From positions 53,947 through 117,946 of the forward strand of contig NZ_CAKMLL010000068.1 of NCBI RefSeq assembly GCF_927797785.1: a stretch of 64,000 nt of DNA. The letters are read 5' to 3'. A program made the translations under genes and the position numbers. Position 1 is the stretch's first letter; each line of letters begins with the position of its first letter. This document shows positions 31,078-39,493 of this stretch, piece after piece. Under the pieces are notes generated by a model. That model saw nothing but the letters and a program-made list of their open reading frames with translations, made no database searches and had not been told where the DNA came from. Origin of the DNA: Candidatus Nitrotoga sp. BS (GTDB lineage: Bacteria > Pseudomonadota > Gammaproteobacteria > Burkholderiales > Gallionellaceae).

Positions 31078-31496
31078 CGCGACATCTTCTCGTCCGTTCG
31101 TCCTGAGCTTGTCGAAGGATGAACGGGGCTCGTGAGATGCCCTTCGACAAGCTCAGGGCGAACGGCGGGGGGAGGCTCAGGGTGAACGGGGGTGGCGGGA
31201 TCAAGATGTATGGAAGCAGCTGATTTGGCGAGGCGGGAGACTTCGGCCCAATCGCCGCGCATCATGGCTTCTTTCTTCTTGCGGTTCCAGCCTTTAATCT
31301 GCCGCTCGCTGGCAAGGGCTTCCTCTCGGGTTGCACAATCTTGCGAGAAAACGAGTTCCAAAGGGCGCCGCTTGAATGTGTAGCAACCGGTGATTGCACC
31401 AGTCGTGTGTTCCCCTATCCGTTTTTCGAGATTGTCCGTGTGGCCGGTGTAGTAGCTGCTGTCGGCACAGCGAAGAATGTAGACCCAGAATGTCAT
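31074..31496 (-). CDS. GIY-YIG nuclease-domain protein with REP-derived tail
   Basis: The ATG at 31496 is chosen since it overlaps the hsdM stop (TAATG) and MTFWVYILRC is the family start. The single GIY-YIG domain covers residues 1-85: VYILRC at 5-10, YYTGHT at 15-20 and R26. A further AREEALASERQIKGWNRKKK-like segment fits the UvrC/YhbQ type (here CATREEALASER). After about residue 105 the protein is low-complexity and encoded by an inverted REP-type repeat (VRPELVEG and STSSGRTD). It lies inside the hsdM-hsdS junction, coupled to both. Its role there is unknown. Confidence 0.88.
   Translation of the reverse strand: MTFWVYILRCADSSYYTGHTDNLEKRIGEHTTGAITGCYTFKRRPLELVFSQDCATREEALASERQIKGWNRKKKEAMMRGDWAEVSRLAKSAASIHLDPATPVHPEPPPAVRPELVEGHLTSPVHPSTSSGRTDEKMSR
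31095..31164. repeat. REP-type inverted repeat inside the GIY-YIG coding sequence
   Basis: Two 24-base arms (31095-31118 and 31141-31164) are reverse complements with a single mismatch, around a 22-base spacer. The arm core is CCTTCGACAAGCTCAGG, a sequence found in dispersed REP-like elements of many proteobacteria. The repeat lies in frame near the 3' end of the GIY-YIG gene and adds about 30 residues. Confidence 0.8.
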
Positions 31497-33016
31497 TAGT
31501 CGCGCCTCCTCTGTCCAGAGCAACCCTCCGTGCCGATTGTTAGTAAGCGCTGAATCTGCGCCAGAACCTCCGCACTCTCAGCATCCAACGCCGCGATCTC
31601 GCCCATGATTTCCTGCGGGCTGCGGTGGGTGACTTCCTCGCCACCGTCGGGGTTCTTTACCGACAGATCGAATGTCGCCGGGTCGATGCTCTTGGCATCC
31701 ACGCTCCAGCTTTTGGGCGAGTCGGCTTTGGTTTTTTGCAGTTCGATGAACTCTGCCAGGTCAGTATCGTTGAGCGGGTTGGTTTTGCCCATGTTGCGGC
31801 CGGGTTCGAGCTGGTAGTACCAAATCTTGAGGGCCTGCCCTGAGCCATGCCGAAGGGTCGGCGCGCCTTTCTCGAAGAACAGCACAACGGTTTTCACGCC
31901 CGCGCCCTGAAAGGTGCCGCCGGGGCAGTCGAGTACGGTATGCAGGTTGCAGCTTTCCAGCAACAATTTGCGCAAGGAAACCGAGGCGTTGTCGGTGTTG
32001 GAGAGGAAGGTGTTCTTGATAACCACGCCCGCCCGGCCACCGGCCTTGAGCATCTTGATGAAGTGCTGCAGGAACAGGAAGGCTGTTTCGCCGGTGCGGA
32101 TGGGGAAGTTCTGCTGCACTTCCTTGCGCTCCTTGCCGCCGAAGGGCGGATTGGCGAGGATCACATCCATGCGGTCTTTGTCCTGGATGTCGGCAAGGTT
32201 CTCGGCCAGGGTGTTGGAGTGAACGATGTTGGGCGCTTCGATGCCGTGCAGAATCATGTTCATAATGGCGATGACGTAGGCCAGCGACTTTTTTTCCTTG
32301 CCGTAGAAAGTGCGCTCTTGCAGCGTCTTAATATTGCTGGTGGTAAGGCCGGGCTTGGCCTTGAGGTAATCGAAGCCTTCGCACAGGAAGCCCGCCGAGC
32401 CACAAGCGCCGTCGTAAATACGCTCGCCGATTTTGGGCTGCACCACTTGCACCATGGCGCGAATCAATGGTCGCGGGGTGTAATACTCACCGCCATTGCG
32501 GCCCGCGTTGCCCATGTTCTTGATCTTGGCTTCGTAGAGGTGCGAGAGCTCGTGCTTCTCGGTCTGCGAGCGGAAGCGCAGTTCGTCGATGTGATCGATG
32601 ATCTCGCGCAGATTGTAGCCGCTGTGAATCTTGTTCTTGATCTCGCCGAAAATTTCGCCAATCTTGTATTCGAGGGTATTCGGCCCGCTGGCCTTCAGTT
32701 TGAAGCCGTGCAGGTAGGGAAAGAGTTTGCGATCCACGAAATCGCGCAAGTCGTCGCCGGTTAGCGCCTTGTTGTGGTCGAGCTTGCCGTCAGCTCCTTT
32801 GGGCGCGGCCCAACTTTCCCAGCGGTAGGGCGCGTCGAGGATAAAAGCGTACTTTTTGCCCTCCAGCCCAGCCTCCATAGCCTTGTCCTGCTCCAAACCG
32901 TCCAGGAATTTCAGGAACAGCAGCCAAGAGGTTTGTTCGGTGTAGTCCAGTTCGCTGGCACAACCGGCCTCTTTCCAGAGAACGTCGTCGATATTTTTGA
33001 AAGCTTGTTCAAACAT
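31496..33016 (-). CDS. hsdM: Type I restriction-modification methyltransferase subunit
   Basis: A 506-residue N6-adenine methyltransferase. The HsdM N-terminal helical domain is residues about 5-145. SAM motif I is DGACGSAGF (202-210) and the catalytic motif IV is NPPF (289-292). About nine residues (388-396, LRHGSGQAL) interrupt the conserved FFEKGAPT...KIWYYQLEPGRN stretch and are encoded by REP-like DNA at 31829-31862. First gene of the restriction operon; upstream there is a Fic-like fragment. Confidence 0.95.
   Translation of the reverse strand: MFEQAFKNIDDVLWKEAGCASELDYTEQTSWLLFLKFLDGLEQDKAMEAGLEGKKYAFILDAPYRWESWAAPKGADGKLDHNKALTGDDLRDFVDRKLFPYLHGFKLKASGPNTLEYKIGEIFGEIKNKIHSGYNLREIIDHIDELRFRSQTEKHELSHLYEAKIKNMGNAGRNGGEYYTPRPLIRAMVQVVQPKIGERIYDGACGSAGFLCEGFDYLKAKPGLTTSNIKTLQERTFYGKEKKSLAYVIAIMNMILHGIEAPNIVHSNTLAENLADIQDKDRMDVILANPPFGGKERKEVQQNFPIRTGETAFLFLQHFIKMLKAGGRAGVVIKNTFLSNTDNASVSLRKLLLESCNLHTVLDCPGGTFQGAGVKTVVLFFEKGAPTLRHGSGQALKIWYYQLEPGRNMGKTNPLNDTDLAEFIELQKTKADSPKSWSVDAKSIDPATFDLSVKNPDGGEEVTHRSPQEIMGEIAALDAESAEVLAQIQRLLTIGTEGCSGQRRRD
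31829..31862. repeat. REP-like half element in frame within hsdM
   Basis: The minus strand contains CCTTCGGCATGGCTCAGGGC within hsdM. It is the half-arm of a common dispersed palindromic element, close in sequence to the arms at 31095-31164. It encodes LRHGSGQAL, which breaks an otherwise conserved HsdM segment, and the frame is maintained. An in-frame insertion is inferred. Confidence 0.55.
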
Positions 33017-33167
33017 GGGGGGCAGATGCTATTCCGGGATGATGGGCTGTATACGGCTGAAGGCGCTAATATAACCGGTATCGATGTGGTTAGACGAAAA
33101 GCTTGAATCACTTTTTCGCGATGATCGCCGCTCAATTGCGAAACAGATTTAATCGTCGCCGTTCAGA

Positions 33168-33300
33168 TTATTCCGCAGTGCGATAAGCCGGAAAGGTGCT
33201 AGCCCAGCGAGCTGGCTTCCGCGTTTTATAGTAGCTTTCTTTCGATTCCTCGAAGATGCGCTCCAGACAGATGTAACGCCCCACGGCATAGTAGATGTAA
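33168..33300 (-). pseudogene. Remnant resembling the C-terminal part of a Fic family protein
   Basis: In the 316-base gap between hsdM and xerC the minus strand reads YIYYAVGRYICLERIFEESK, then ESYYKTRKPARW, to a stop at 33168-33170, with no start codon. The VGRYISLERxxEESKxxYY pattern occurs in the C-terminal half of many Fic proteins. The sequence after YYKT is unrelated. This is probably a fossil of a second fic gene; the rest of the gap shows nothing recognisable. Confidence 0.45.
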
Positions 33301-33332
33301 TTTCTCCCTCTCCTCCGTAAAAGTAATTTTAT

Positions 33333-34238
33333 TCACACAGTTTTCTTTTTGGCCCGCGGATGGGCTGCATCGTAAATTTTACTGAGGTATTGGAAATCAA
33401 GATGCGTGTATACCTGCGTGGTAGAAATGCTGGCATGACCGAGCATTTCCTGCACTGCCCGCAAATCTCCGCTCGATTGCAGCACATGTGAGGCGAACGA
33501 ATGGCGCAACAGGTGTGGGTGAACACCGCTGGTGATGCCCTGTTTGATGCCCCAGCCTGACATACGTAATTGCACCGCGCGCGAACCAATGCGGCTACCG
33601 TTGCGGTTAACGAACAACGCCGTTTCATCAGGTTTGGCCAATTGTCCGCGCCGTGCCAGCCAAGCTTGCAGTGCGGAAATCGCATAACTGCCCAGCGGTA
33701 CGACGCGTGTCTTGGCGCCTTTACCGATAACGCGTACAACGGCATCAGTAAAGTCAAGCGCTGGCGGATCGAGACTGACCAGCTCAGCAAGGCGCAGGCC
33801 GGAAGAATAAAATAACTCAAACATCGCTTTGTCGCGTACCGCCAGTATGTCGCCTGTTGTGGGTAATTCCATCATGCGCACGGCTTCGTCCGGGGAAAGT
33901 GCATGCGGCAGCTTGCGCGCCGATTTGGGCGCACGCAGCCCGATGCACGGATTGTCTTTGAACTGGTGGTCGCGTATTAGATAAAAATAAAAACTACGCC
34001 ATGCCGACAGCATGCGCGCCAAACTCTTGCCACCCAAACCGCTACCGTGCAATTGCGCTACGAAACGGCGAATTTGATGATTTTTGAGCTCATTTAACGG
34101 CGTATCACCAGCAAGTTTAAGCAAACGGCAAATATCGCGAGCGTAATTTTCTTCAGTAAGAGGGGAGTAACGGCGCTCGTTGCGCAGATGGTCGAGAAAT
34201 CCGTGCAGTGTAGCTTGGTTGAGAGTGGCAGCCTGCAC
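33333..34238 (-). CDS. xerC: Tyrosine recombinase XerC
   Basis: A 301-residue tyrosine recombinase that resolves chromosome dimers at dif together with XerD. The catalytic set is complete: R149 (SGLRLAEL), K174, H242 and R245 (HPHLLRHSFASH), H268 (LGHASI) and Y277. It follows dapF and the DUF484 gene, the usual chromosomal xerC context, so it is the housekeeping enzyme and not a mobile-element integrase. Confidence 0.95.
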   Translation of the reverse strand: MQAATLNQATLHGFLDHLRNERRYSPLTEENYARDICRLLKLAGDTPLNELKNHQIRRFVAQLHGSGLGGKSLARMLSAWRSFYFYLIRDHQFKDNPCIGLRAPKSARKLPHALSPDEAVRMMELPTTGDILAVRDKAMFELFYSSGLRLAELVSLDPPALDFTDAVVRVIGKGAKTRVVPLGSYAISALQAWLARRGQLAKPDETALFVNRNGSRIGSRAVQLRMSGWGIKQGITSGVHPHLLRHSFASHVLQSSGDLRAVQEMLGHASISTTQVYTHLDFQYLSKIYDAAHPRAKKKTV

Positions 34239-34257
34239 GGTACAGTTTAACTACGCT

Positions 34258-34878
34258 TTACAGTGAGGGGCGTAGCGCGCTGCTCACAGTTTCCGCAATA
34301 CGCTGCAGGAACAGCGTGCCCATACCGGGATAGAAGCGCTGCGCATCCCCACTCGCCAAGATTAACAGGCCGATGGATTTTTCGTCCGCGCGCAACGGTA
34401 AATAAGCAAACGAATGTAAATGAGCCGCACTTTCGCCAAACCAGGGCAACGTGTCATGGAGAGCGTGATGAGCACAGACGGGTTGCAGTTGCTGGTCAGC
34501 GAAGGCCAGCACTTCCACGCTGGGCGGCAATCCTTTCCAGACGTGCAGCACAACATGCGGTACGGAAAAAATTTCACGCAAATTCTGCGTAATGACATTC
34601 TGCAAACTCATCAGGTCACGCGCGCCAAATAACGCGAGGGTGAATTGATGCACTTTATGCTGCAATGCATCGTTCTCCTTCGCAAACGTTACCATCTCGT
34701 GCAGTTTTTTTTCCAGGATTTTGTTCTGCTCACGCAAAGTCAGTAACTGCCGCTCATTCAATGAAATGGTGCGTTCGCTGTAAGGATGAGGAATAGTGAC
34801 TTCCGCTAACATATCAGCATGATCTTCAAAGAACTGTGGATTGTTTAGTAAATATTGTGCAATGTCTGCAGATTTCAT
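34258..34878 (-). CDS. DUF484 family protein
   Basis: A 206-residue DUF484 protein. The N-terminal helical part starts DIAQYLLNNPQFFEDHADML, and a GAF-like domain follows from about residue 80, ending with a conserved LFLQRIAETVSSAL. Function is unknown. It is encoded between dapF (9 bases upstream) and xerC (19 bases downstream), an arrangement conserved in many proteobacteria and consistent with one operon. Confidence 0.93.
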   Translation of the reverse strand: MKSADIAQYLLNNPQFFEDHADMLAEVTIPHPYSERTISLNERQLLTLREQNKILEKKLHEMVTFAKENDALQHKVHQFTLALFGARDLMSLQNVITQNLREIFSVPHVVLHVWKGLPPSVEVLAFADQQLQPVCAHHALHDTLPWFGESAAHLHSFAYLPLRADEKSIGLLILASGDAQRFYPGMGTLFLQRIAETVSSALRPSL

Positions 34879-34887
34879 GCCGTCCTC

Positions 34888-35718
34888 TTATAAATTTATT
34901 TCGCCTTCAAATACAACAATCGCGGGTCCTGTCATAAATACCGGCATGTCGATTCCGGCCCAAGCTATATTCAGCACCCCACCGCGCGTGGCAACATTTA
35001 CGCGCGCGTCTAACAGGCCGCGACGGATGCCGGTTACCACTGCGGCACACGCGCCAGTTCCGCAAGACAGAGTCTCACCAGCGCCACGTTCATACACGCG
35101 TAATTTGATGTGATTACGATCGACTATCTGCATGAAGCCTGCATTCACGCGTTGCGTAAAACGCGGGTGATGTTCAATGAGCGCTCCCTGCATAGCGACG
35201 GGTGCATGTTCCACATCAGTCACTACCTGTACAGCATGTGGATTGCCCATCGATAGTGCCGTAATCTGCACTGTCTCGCCTGCCACTTCTAGCATTTGGA
35301 TAACCGTATCGTTACTGCCAAGGAACGGAATACGTGCAGCCTCAAAAATCGGCGCGCCCATGTTTACTGTAACTTGACCATTGTCTTCAAGACGAGGCGT
35401 AATCAGACCAGCTTTTGTTTCTACCACGATTTCACGCTTGTGCGTCAGTTTTTGATCGTGAACAAATCGCATGAAGCAGCGCGCGCCATTGCCGCATTGT
35501 TCCACCTCGCCACCATCAGCATTGAAAATGCGATAACGAAAATCCGCATCGGGATGCTGTGCAGTTTCCACCAGCAGAATTTGATCGCAGCCCACGCCAA
35601 AGTGCCGGTCAGCTAACAGACGCAGCTGCTCCAGCGTAAGCGGGTTGTGCTGGCGCATTCCATTGATGACTACGAAATCATTACCAGCACCATGCATCTT
35701 GGTGAATTTTAATATCAT
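34888..35718 (-). CDS. dapF: Diaminopimelate epimerase
   Basis: A 276-residue epimerase converting LL- to meso-diaminopimelate for peptidoglycan and lysine. The two catalytic cysteines are in [16 protein letters not shown] (C75) and [14 protein letters not shown] (about residue 219). The N-terminus [17 protein letters not shown] is the family start. First gene of dapF-DUF484-xerC. Confidence 0.97.
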   Translation of the reverse strand: MILKFTKMHGAGNDFVVINGMRQHNPLTLEQLRLLADRHFGVGCDQILLVETAQHPDADFRYRIFNADGGEVEQCGNGARCFMRFVHDQKLTHKREIVVETKAGLITPRLEDNGQVTVNMGAPIFEAARIPFLGSNDTVIQMLEVAGETVQITALSMGNPHAVQVVTDVEHAPVAMQGALIEHHPRFTQRVNAGFMQIVDRNHIKLRVYERGAGETLSCGTGACAAVVTGIRRGLLDARVNVATRGGVLNIAWAGIDMPVFMTGPAIVVFEGEINL

Positions 35719-35898
35719 CTTTTCATCTCTGTTAATTCAAAATGCCTAAAGTAATCCATTGTGTAGTAGTTTGCCCTGCAAGTTGCCTGTATCTCCTCAA
35801 GAATCAAGCGTTAGCATCGTGCAAGAACACGCCTCATACTTCGTCATGGCGAGCTCCATATAGTTTATCCCGCAGAGGCTTGAGTTTTTAGAGTCGCC

Positions 35899-36693
35899 CT
35901 AAATAAATTTTATTAACAAATGTGTCGCCAATACCAGCATCAGCACTGCAAAAAGTTTGCGTAATAGCCCGATCTTCATGCGATGTGCAGCTTTTGCGCC
36001 TAGCGGCGCGGTCATGACGCTGGCAAGTGCGATCCAGAATAACGTCGGTAGATACACGAAACCCAAGTTTGGAGAGGGTAGCATATGGAAACTAAGACCA
36101 GAAACAATATAGCCTGTTGTGCCGCCAATGGCGACAGGGAAACCGATCGCCGCAGAGGTGCCAATTGCATTGCGTAGCGGCACGTTACACCAAATTAGAA
36201 ACGGCACTACAATCGTACCACCGCCAATGGATACGAGGCTACTGATCCAGCCGGTGAACGTGCCAGTCAGTGTCATACCGGCCACGCCGGGTAATTGACG
36301 TGAGGCTTGCGGGCGTAATTCAAACAGAATTTGAATCGCAGCAAAATACATGAATAAAGCAAAAAATATTCCTAGTCCACGCGGCGAAACAGATGCGGCG
36401 CATAGCGCGCCCAGCGCTGCTCCAAACAAAATGCCGGGCGTTATGGTACGAACCACGGCCCAATTCACCGCGCCATGCTGGTGGTGTTTGCGCATGCTGG
36501 CGAGTGAAGTGAACAGGATGGTTGCCATAGAAGTACCGAGCGCCAGATGCATGATATAGGGGGTGGGGAAGTCTTGCATGTTGAACAGTATCAGCAAAAC
36601 GGGGACCAGAATGGCTCCGCCGCCAATGCCGAACATTCCACTAAATAGCCCAACAAATGCACCCAGCGCGAGATAGGCGAGCGCCCATTCCAT
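35899..36693 (-). CDS. TSUP family (TauE/SafE) membrane permease
   Basis: A 264-residue protein with about eight transmembrane helices and the two family repeats around GGGAILVPVLLI (about 24-35) and SIGGGTIVVPFLIW (about 156-169). TSUP proteins export or import small organosulfonates, sulfite or similar anions; the substrate here is unknown. It directly precedes nothing on its strand for 180 bases and follows the EVE gene by one base, so it is likely co-transcribed with it. Confidence 0.9.
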   Translation of the reverse strand: MEWALAYLALGAFVGLFSGMFGIGGGAILVPVLLILFNMQDFPTPYIMHLALGTSMATILFTSLASMRKHHQHGAVNWAVVRTITPGILFGAALGALCAASVSPRGLGIFFALFMYFAAIQILFELRPQASRQLPGVAGMTLTGTFTGWISSLVSIGGGTIVVPFLIWCNVPLRNAIGTSAAIGFPVAIGGTTGYIVSGLSFHMLPSPNLGFVYLPTLFWIALASVMTAPLGAKAAHRMKIGLLRKLFAVLMLVLATHLLIKFI

Positions 36694-36694
36694 A

Positions 36695-37159
36695 TTAGTC
36701 GCGTACCAGATGCTTCAGAATAAAGCGCCACTCGGCGGGGTCAAGCGGTGTGATGGACAAACGGTTGCCACGTTGCAAAATACGCATGCCTTCCAATTGT
36801 GGATGGCGGCGCAGCTCTGCCAATGAAATGTGTTCAACTTTCTTTACCCATTGCACATCTACATTAAACCACCGGGGCGTTTCCTGCGTGGCCTTGGGAT
36901 CGAAATATTTGCTATTGCGATCGAACTGAGTGGCATCGGGATAGGCCGTGCTGGAAACGCGCGCTATACCGGCGATGCCGGGTACAGCACAATTGGAATG
37001 ATAGAAAAGCACCGCATCGCCTGTGCACATCTGATCGCGCATGAAGTTGCGCGCCTGATAATTACGCACACCGTACCATGCCACGGTCTGGTTGGGCAGG
37101 TTGGCAAGGTCATCTATGCTGACGTCGCTCGGTTCAGATTTCATTAGCCAGTAACGCAT
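36695..37159 (-). CDS. EVE domain-containing protein
   Basis: A 154-residue stand-alone EVE domain (PUA-like fold). Signatures are MRYWLMKSEPSDVSIDDL, WYGVRNYQARNFMRDQM (about 29-45) and DAVLFYHSNC (about 48-57). EVE domains are thought to read modified bases in DNA or RNA. In related bacteria this gene often lies close to zapA and 6S RNA; here a secreted-protein gene separates them. Confidence 0.92.
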   Translation of the reverse strand: MRYWLMKSEPSDVSIDDLANLPNQTVAWYGVRNYQARNFMRDQMCTGDAVLFYHSNCAVPGIAGIARVSSTAYPDATQFDRNSKYFDPKATQETPRWFNVDVQWVKKVEHISLAELRRHPQLEGMRILQRGNRLSITPLDPAEWRFILKHLVRD

Positions 37160-37266
37160 ATTAATTCCTTGCTGTTCATGAAGTGCCTGTCACCACCAGA
37201 TATCACCTTTAACTCGGCTTGCTCATTTTCGGTCGGTGCTAGATCAGTCCAGGAAAGGATCTTCGA

Positions 37267-38805
37267 TCAGTAGCCAAAAATTTCTAGCTTATAGTTGCTG
37301 AGCGTGAGACCGAGCTCGCCATCCAGGTAAACCTCGTTAATGAAATGAAAATTGGCGAGAGCGTAGTCTGCAACATTGCCCGATAACAATGGGTCGATCT
37401 TCTGCGCGGCATTGACTATGCCCTGGAAATCAGAGCGGTTAATGCTGAACTTGAAGTCGGTCGGAGTCTTCACCGCACAACTTCCAGCAACCGCCGTGGC
37501 AGTACATGGGATGAAATCGCCAGAAAGACGTGTGCCGTAAGCCGGGTTGCTGCGAAACACCGTAGAGACGATCGCCCTGCCGGTACTGTCGTCAAGTGCC
37601 AGGAAATCTCCGGGCGCCACGGTGCCATAAGTTTGCAGCGTAAAATAAAAATGTCTGTGGCTTTTGGCATCGATGAATTGCAGCGTTGGATGTCCGTAGA
37701 CGTGGCTTTCAGGGTTGGCGCGGCGGACAGTCCTGACTTCCAGCTTGAACGAGACAACCACATCATGCGGTCGTTCATCATGCCACGGAAATATCCGCAA
37801 ATCCCACGCATCCGGCAAAGGTGGCGTCGTCGTGAATTGGTAGAGAGGATTGATGCTGGTGTATTTGAAGGTTCCGCGCTCGTAGGAGTTCACGTATAGG
37901 CCAAAGGCATTACCGCCCGTCTGCACGAACGAATGTGCCTCTAACGCCGCAAAGTTACCCGGCAATTGCGAAGAATGTAAATTCCCCGACCCTCCCGCTA
38001 GATCAGGGTAGCCGGTAATTTGATCGACGCCAAAGTCATAAACGGGATTTTGATCAACGTAAAACGGGGGAAGGAACGGCTGGATCACATTGGGCATCTC
38101 CGGCAACTGATTGAGCGCGACACAGGAGCCTAAATTAATTGACTCGTTTTCGCATTCCTTCGCTACATGAACCTTCTCGGTGTCGACCGAAAACGAACTG
38201 GCTGGAATTAAGGCCGAATTATTGGCGCAAAATGCAATACCTTCATCCGCCCAGCCCTTAGCAAGCATTTGATCTCTGATCGCGGCATCCGGCGTGAATC
38301 GGTGATTGGAATCGTTGAACATCCAACGGTTGTTATACAGCCGATATATAGGCGATTGACCGGGCTGGCAACTGCCGTTCTGAGGCACGTCAACGACAAA
38401 ATCAATTTTCTCGAAGATCCAGCCCGAATTGGTGTTTCTTAAAGTATTGCACTCCGATGCATTGGCCGTATAAAAGTGGGAGTTGGTGCCGGGTGAGTAA
38501 AACCTGCAAACATCGGCTTCGCCACCGTGTAGTGCAATATGATATTGGTAGGCATCGAAAATATAGCCGGTGCGGCGCCACCCCGCACCAGCCGCACCGG
38601 CATCCACGCCTGCGATTTCATTCGGGTCGGACAACAGTAGATAGTGCCCGGTATTGTCGTTCAGGTATTCATAAACCGTCGCATGAATCGGAGTCAAAAA
38701 AGCACAGGCTGGCAATGGAAGTGCAATCCCGCAAAGCACCAAGCATAGGGTGTTTATACAACGACGCAACGGGCCAGAAATGACGATCGGATATCTACAA
38801 GGCAT
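37267..38805 (-). CDS. Secreted protein with DUF5648-like repeats
   Basis: ATG 38805 is chosen because AAGGAG lies 9 bases upstream; a TTG at 38814 would touch that site. The 512-residue product has a signal peptide ending near CAF (about residue 36). Residues about 40-200 hold three repeats of the DUF5648 type, for example FYSPGTNSHFYTANASEC...GWIFE and LYNNRWMFNDSNHRFT...GWADEGIAF. The remaining 300 residues match no family I know and lack transmembrane segments. It is likely extracellular or periplasmic. It sits between 6S RNA and the EVE gene, which are usually closer. Confidence 0.8.
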   Translation of the reverse strand: MPCRYPIVISGPLRRCINTLCLVLCGIALPLPACAFLTPIHATVYEYLNDNTGHYLLLSDPNEIAGVDAGAAGAGWRRTGYIFDAYQYHIALHGGEADVCRFYSPGTNSHFYTANASECNTLRNTNSGWIFEKIDFVVDVPQNGSCQPGQSPIYRLYNNRWMFNDSNHRFTPDAAIRDQMLAKGWADEGIAFCANNSALIPASSFSVDTEKVHVAKECENESINLGSCVALNQLPEMPNVIQPFLPPFYVDQNPVYDFGVDQITGYPDLAGGSGNLHSSQLPGNFAALEAHSFVQTGGNAFGLYVNSYERGTFKYTSINPLYQFTTTPPLPDAWDLRIFPWHDERPHDVVVSFKLEVRTVRRANPESHVYGHPTLQFIDAKSHRHFYFTLQTYGTVAPGDFLALDDSTGRAIVSTVFRSNPAYGTRLSGDFIPCTATAVAGSCAVKTPTDFKFSINRSDFQGIVNAAQKIDPLLSGNVADYALANFHFINEVYLDGELGLTLSNYKLEIFGY

Positions 38806-38907
38806 GGGAGGCAACTCCTTTAAGTAGGTTTGTGTTAGCTGGGCACGCTTGCCATTCAGCTAGAACTTCCCTTGCCGGGTGTGAAGAGAACTTTCATCCC
38901 CAAGTCA

Positions 38908-38934
38908 CTTGATTGACCACTACAGTCAGTCAAG
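38908..38934. promoter_or_regulatory. Inverted repeat upstream of the DUF5648-like gene
   Basis: CTTGATTGAC (38908-38917) and GTCAGTCAAG (38925-38934) form 10-base arms with one mismatch around a 7-base centre, about 100 bases upstream of the secreted-protein start. Size and symmetry resemble a regulator binding site, but the regulator is unknown. Confidence 0.3.
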
Positions 38935-38963
38935 TTGCGGTTGCGCGCAATGCACGGTGCACT

Positions 38964-38991
38964 AATAAAAAAATGCGGCTTACGCCGCATT
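38964..38991 (-). terminator. Rho-independent terminator of 6S RNA
   Basis: On the minus strand AATGCGGC, a GTAA loop and GCCGCATT form an 8-bp stem running directly into TTTTTT. It lies just downstream of the 6S RNA 3' end and should end the zapB-like/zapA/6S transcript. Confidence 0.9.
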
Positions 38992-39000
38992 ATAAATAAA

Positions 39001-39175
39001 GACCCCCGCCTGTGCCGTTGACCCAACATCTTGAACCTGGGTTCAAGAGGGCCGATTCCCAGTTACATCAGGTACATCCGCAAGGAATGCGCACAACAGT
39101 AACATTATGGGTCACGACCTAAGCAAAGCTTATTGGTCCAAAGAATTATGAGCCTGACGAACACCGCAGGGGAAA
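39001..39175 (-). ncRNA. ssrS: 6S RNA
   Basis: This minus-strand RNA starts directly behind the zapA stop. The ends pair (CCCCTGCGGTGTTCGT at the 5' side with ACGGCACAGGCGGGGG at the 3' side), and the 3' half contains the hallmark CTTGAACCCAGGTTCAAG hairpin found in proteobacterial 6S RNA. 6S RNA mimics an open promoter and sequesters the sigma-70 holoenzyme in stationary phase. zapA-ssrS linkage is conserved in proteobacteria. The exact ends are estimated to within about five bases. Confidence 0.88.
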
Positions 39176-39176
39176 C

Positions 39177-39491
39177 CTAAAGTAACTCTTTTTGTTCCGT
39201 GAGCAACGCGTCTATAGTCGCCTCCATAGAGTTCATTCTACGCTTAAACTCACTCATGTCAAAACCAGTACCGAGACGTGTGGTTAGTAATTCATGAGCC
39301 ATATTTAAGGCACACATGATTGCGATACGCTCAATAGAAGTAACCTTGCCGATATCGCGAATCTCGTGCATTTTCTTATCAAGATAAGCTACCGCATCAA
39401 GCAGCTCCGGGCGCTCCACCTCCGAGCAGCTAACGCGGAATTCACGGTCGAGGATTGTGACATCAAGCGTTCTTTCACTATCGCTACTCAT
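39177..39491 (-). CDS. zapA: Cell division protein ZapA
   Basis: A 104-residue ZapA that stabilises FtsZ rings. It has the N-terminal LDVTILDREFRVSCS and the central IMCALNMAHELL, followed by a C-terminal coiled coil. The zapB-like gene is two bases upstream and 6S RNA begins at its stop codon. Confidence 0.93.
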   Translation of the reverse strand: MSSDSERTLDVTILDREFRVSCSEVERPELLDAVAYLDKKMHEIRDIGKVTSIERIAIMCALNMAHELLTTRLGTGFDMSEFKRRMNSMEATIDALLTEQKELL

Positions 39492-39493
39492 GT

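Noticed and set aside
31847..32764. Long plus-strand open frame opposite hsdM
   Set aside because: Same reason: antisense shadow of the intact hsdM frame.
33333..34238. Tyrosine recombinase beside the restriction island as its integrase
   Set aside because: Context dapF-DUF484-xerC and the complete XerC-type sequence identify the chromosomal dimer-resolution enzyme.
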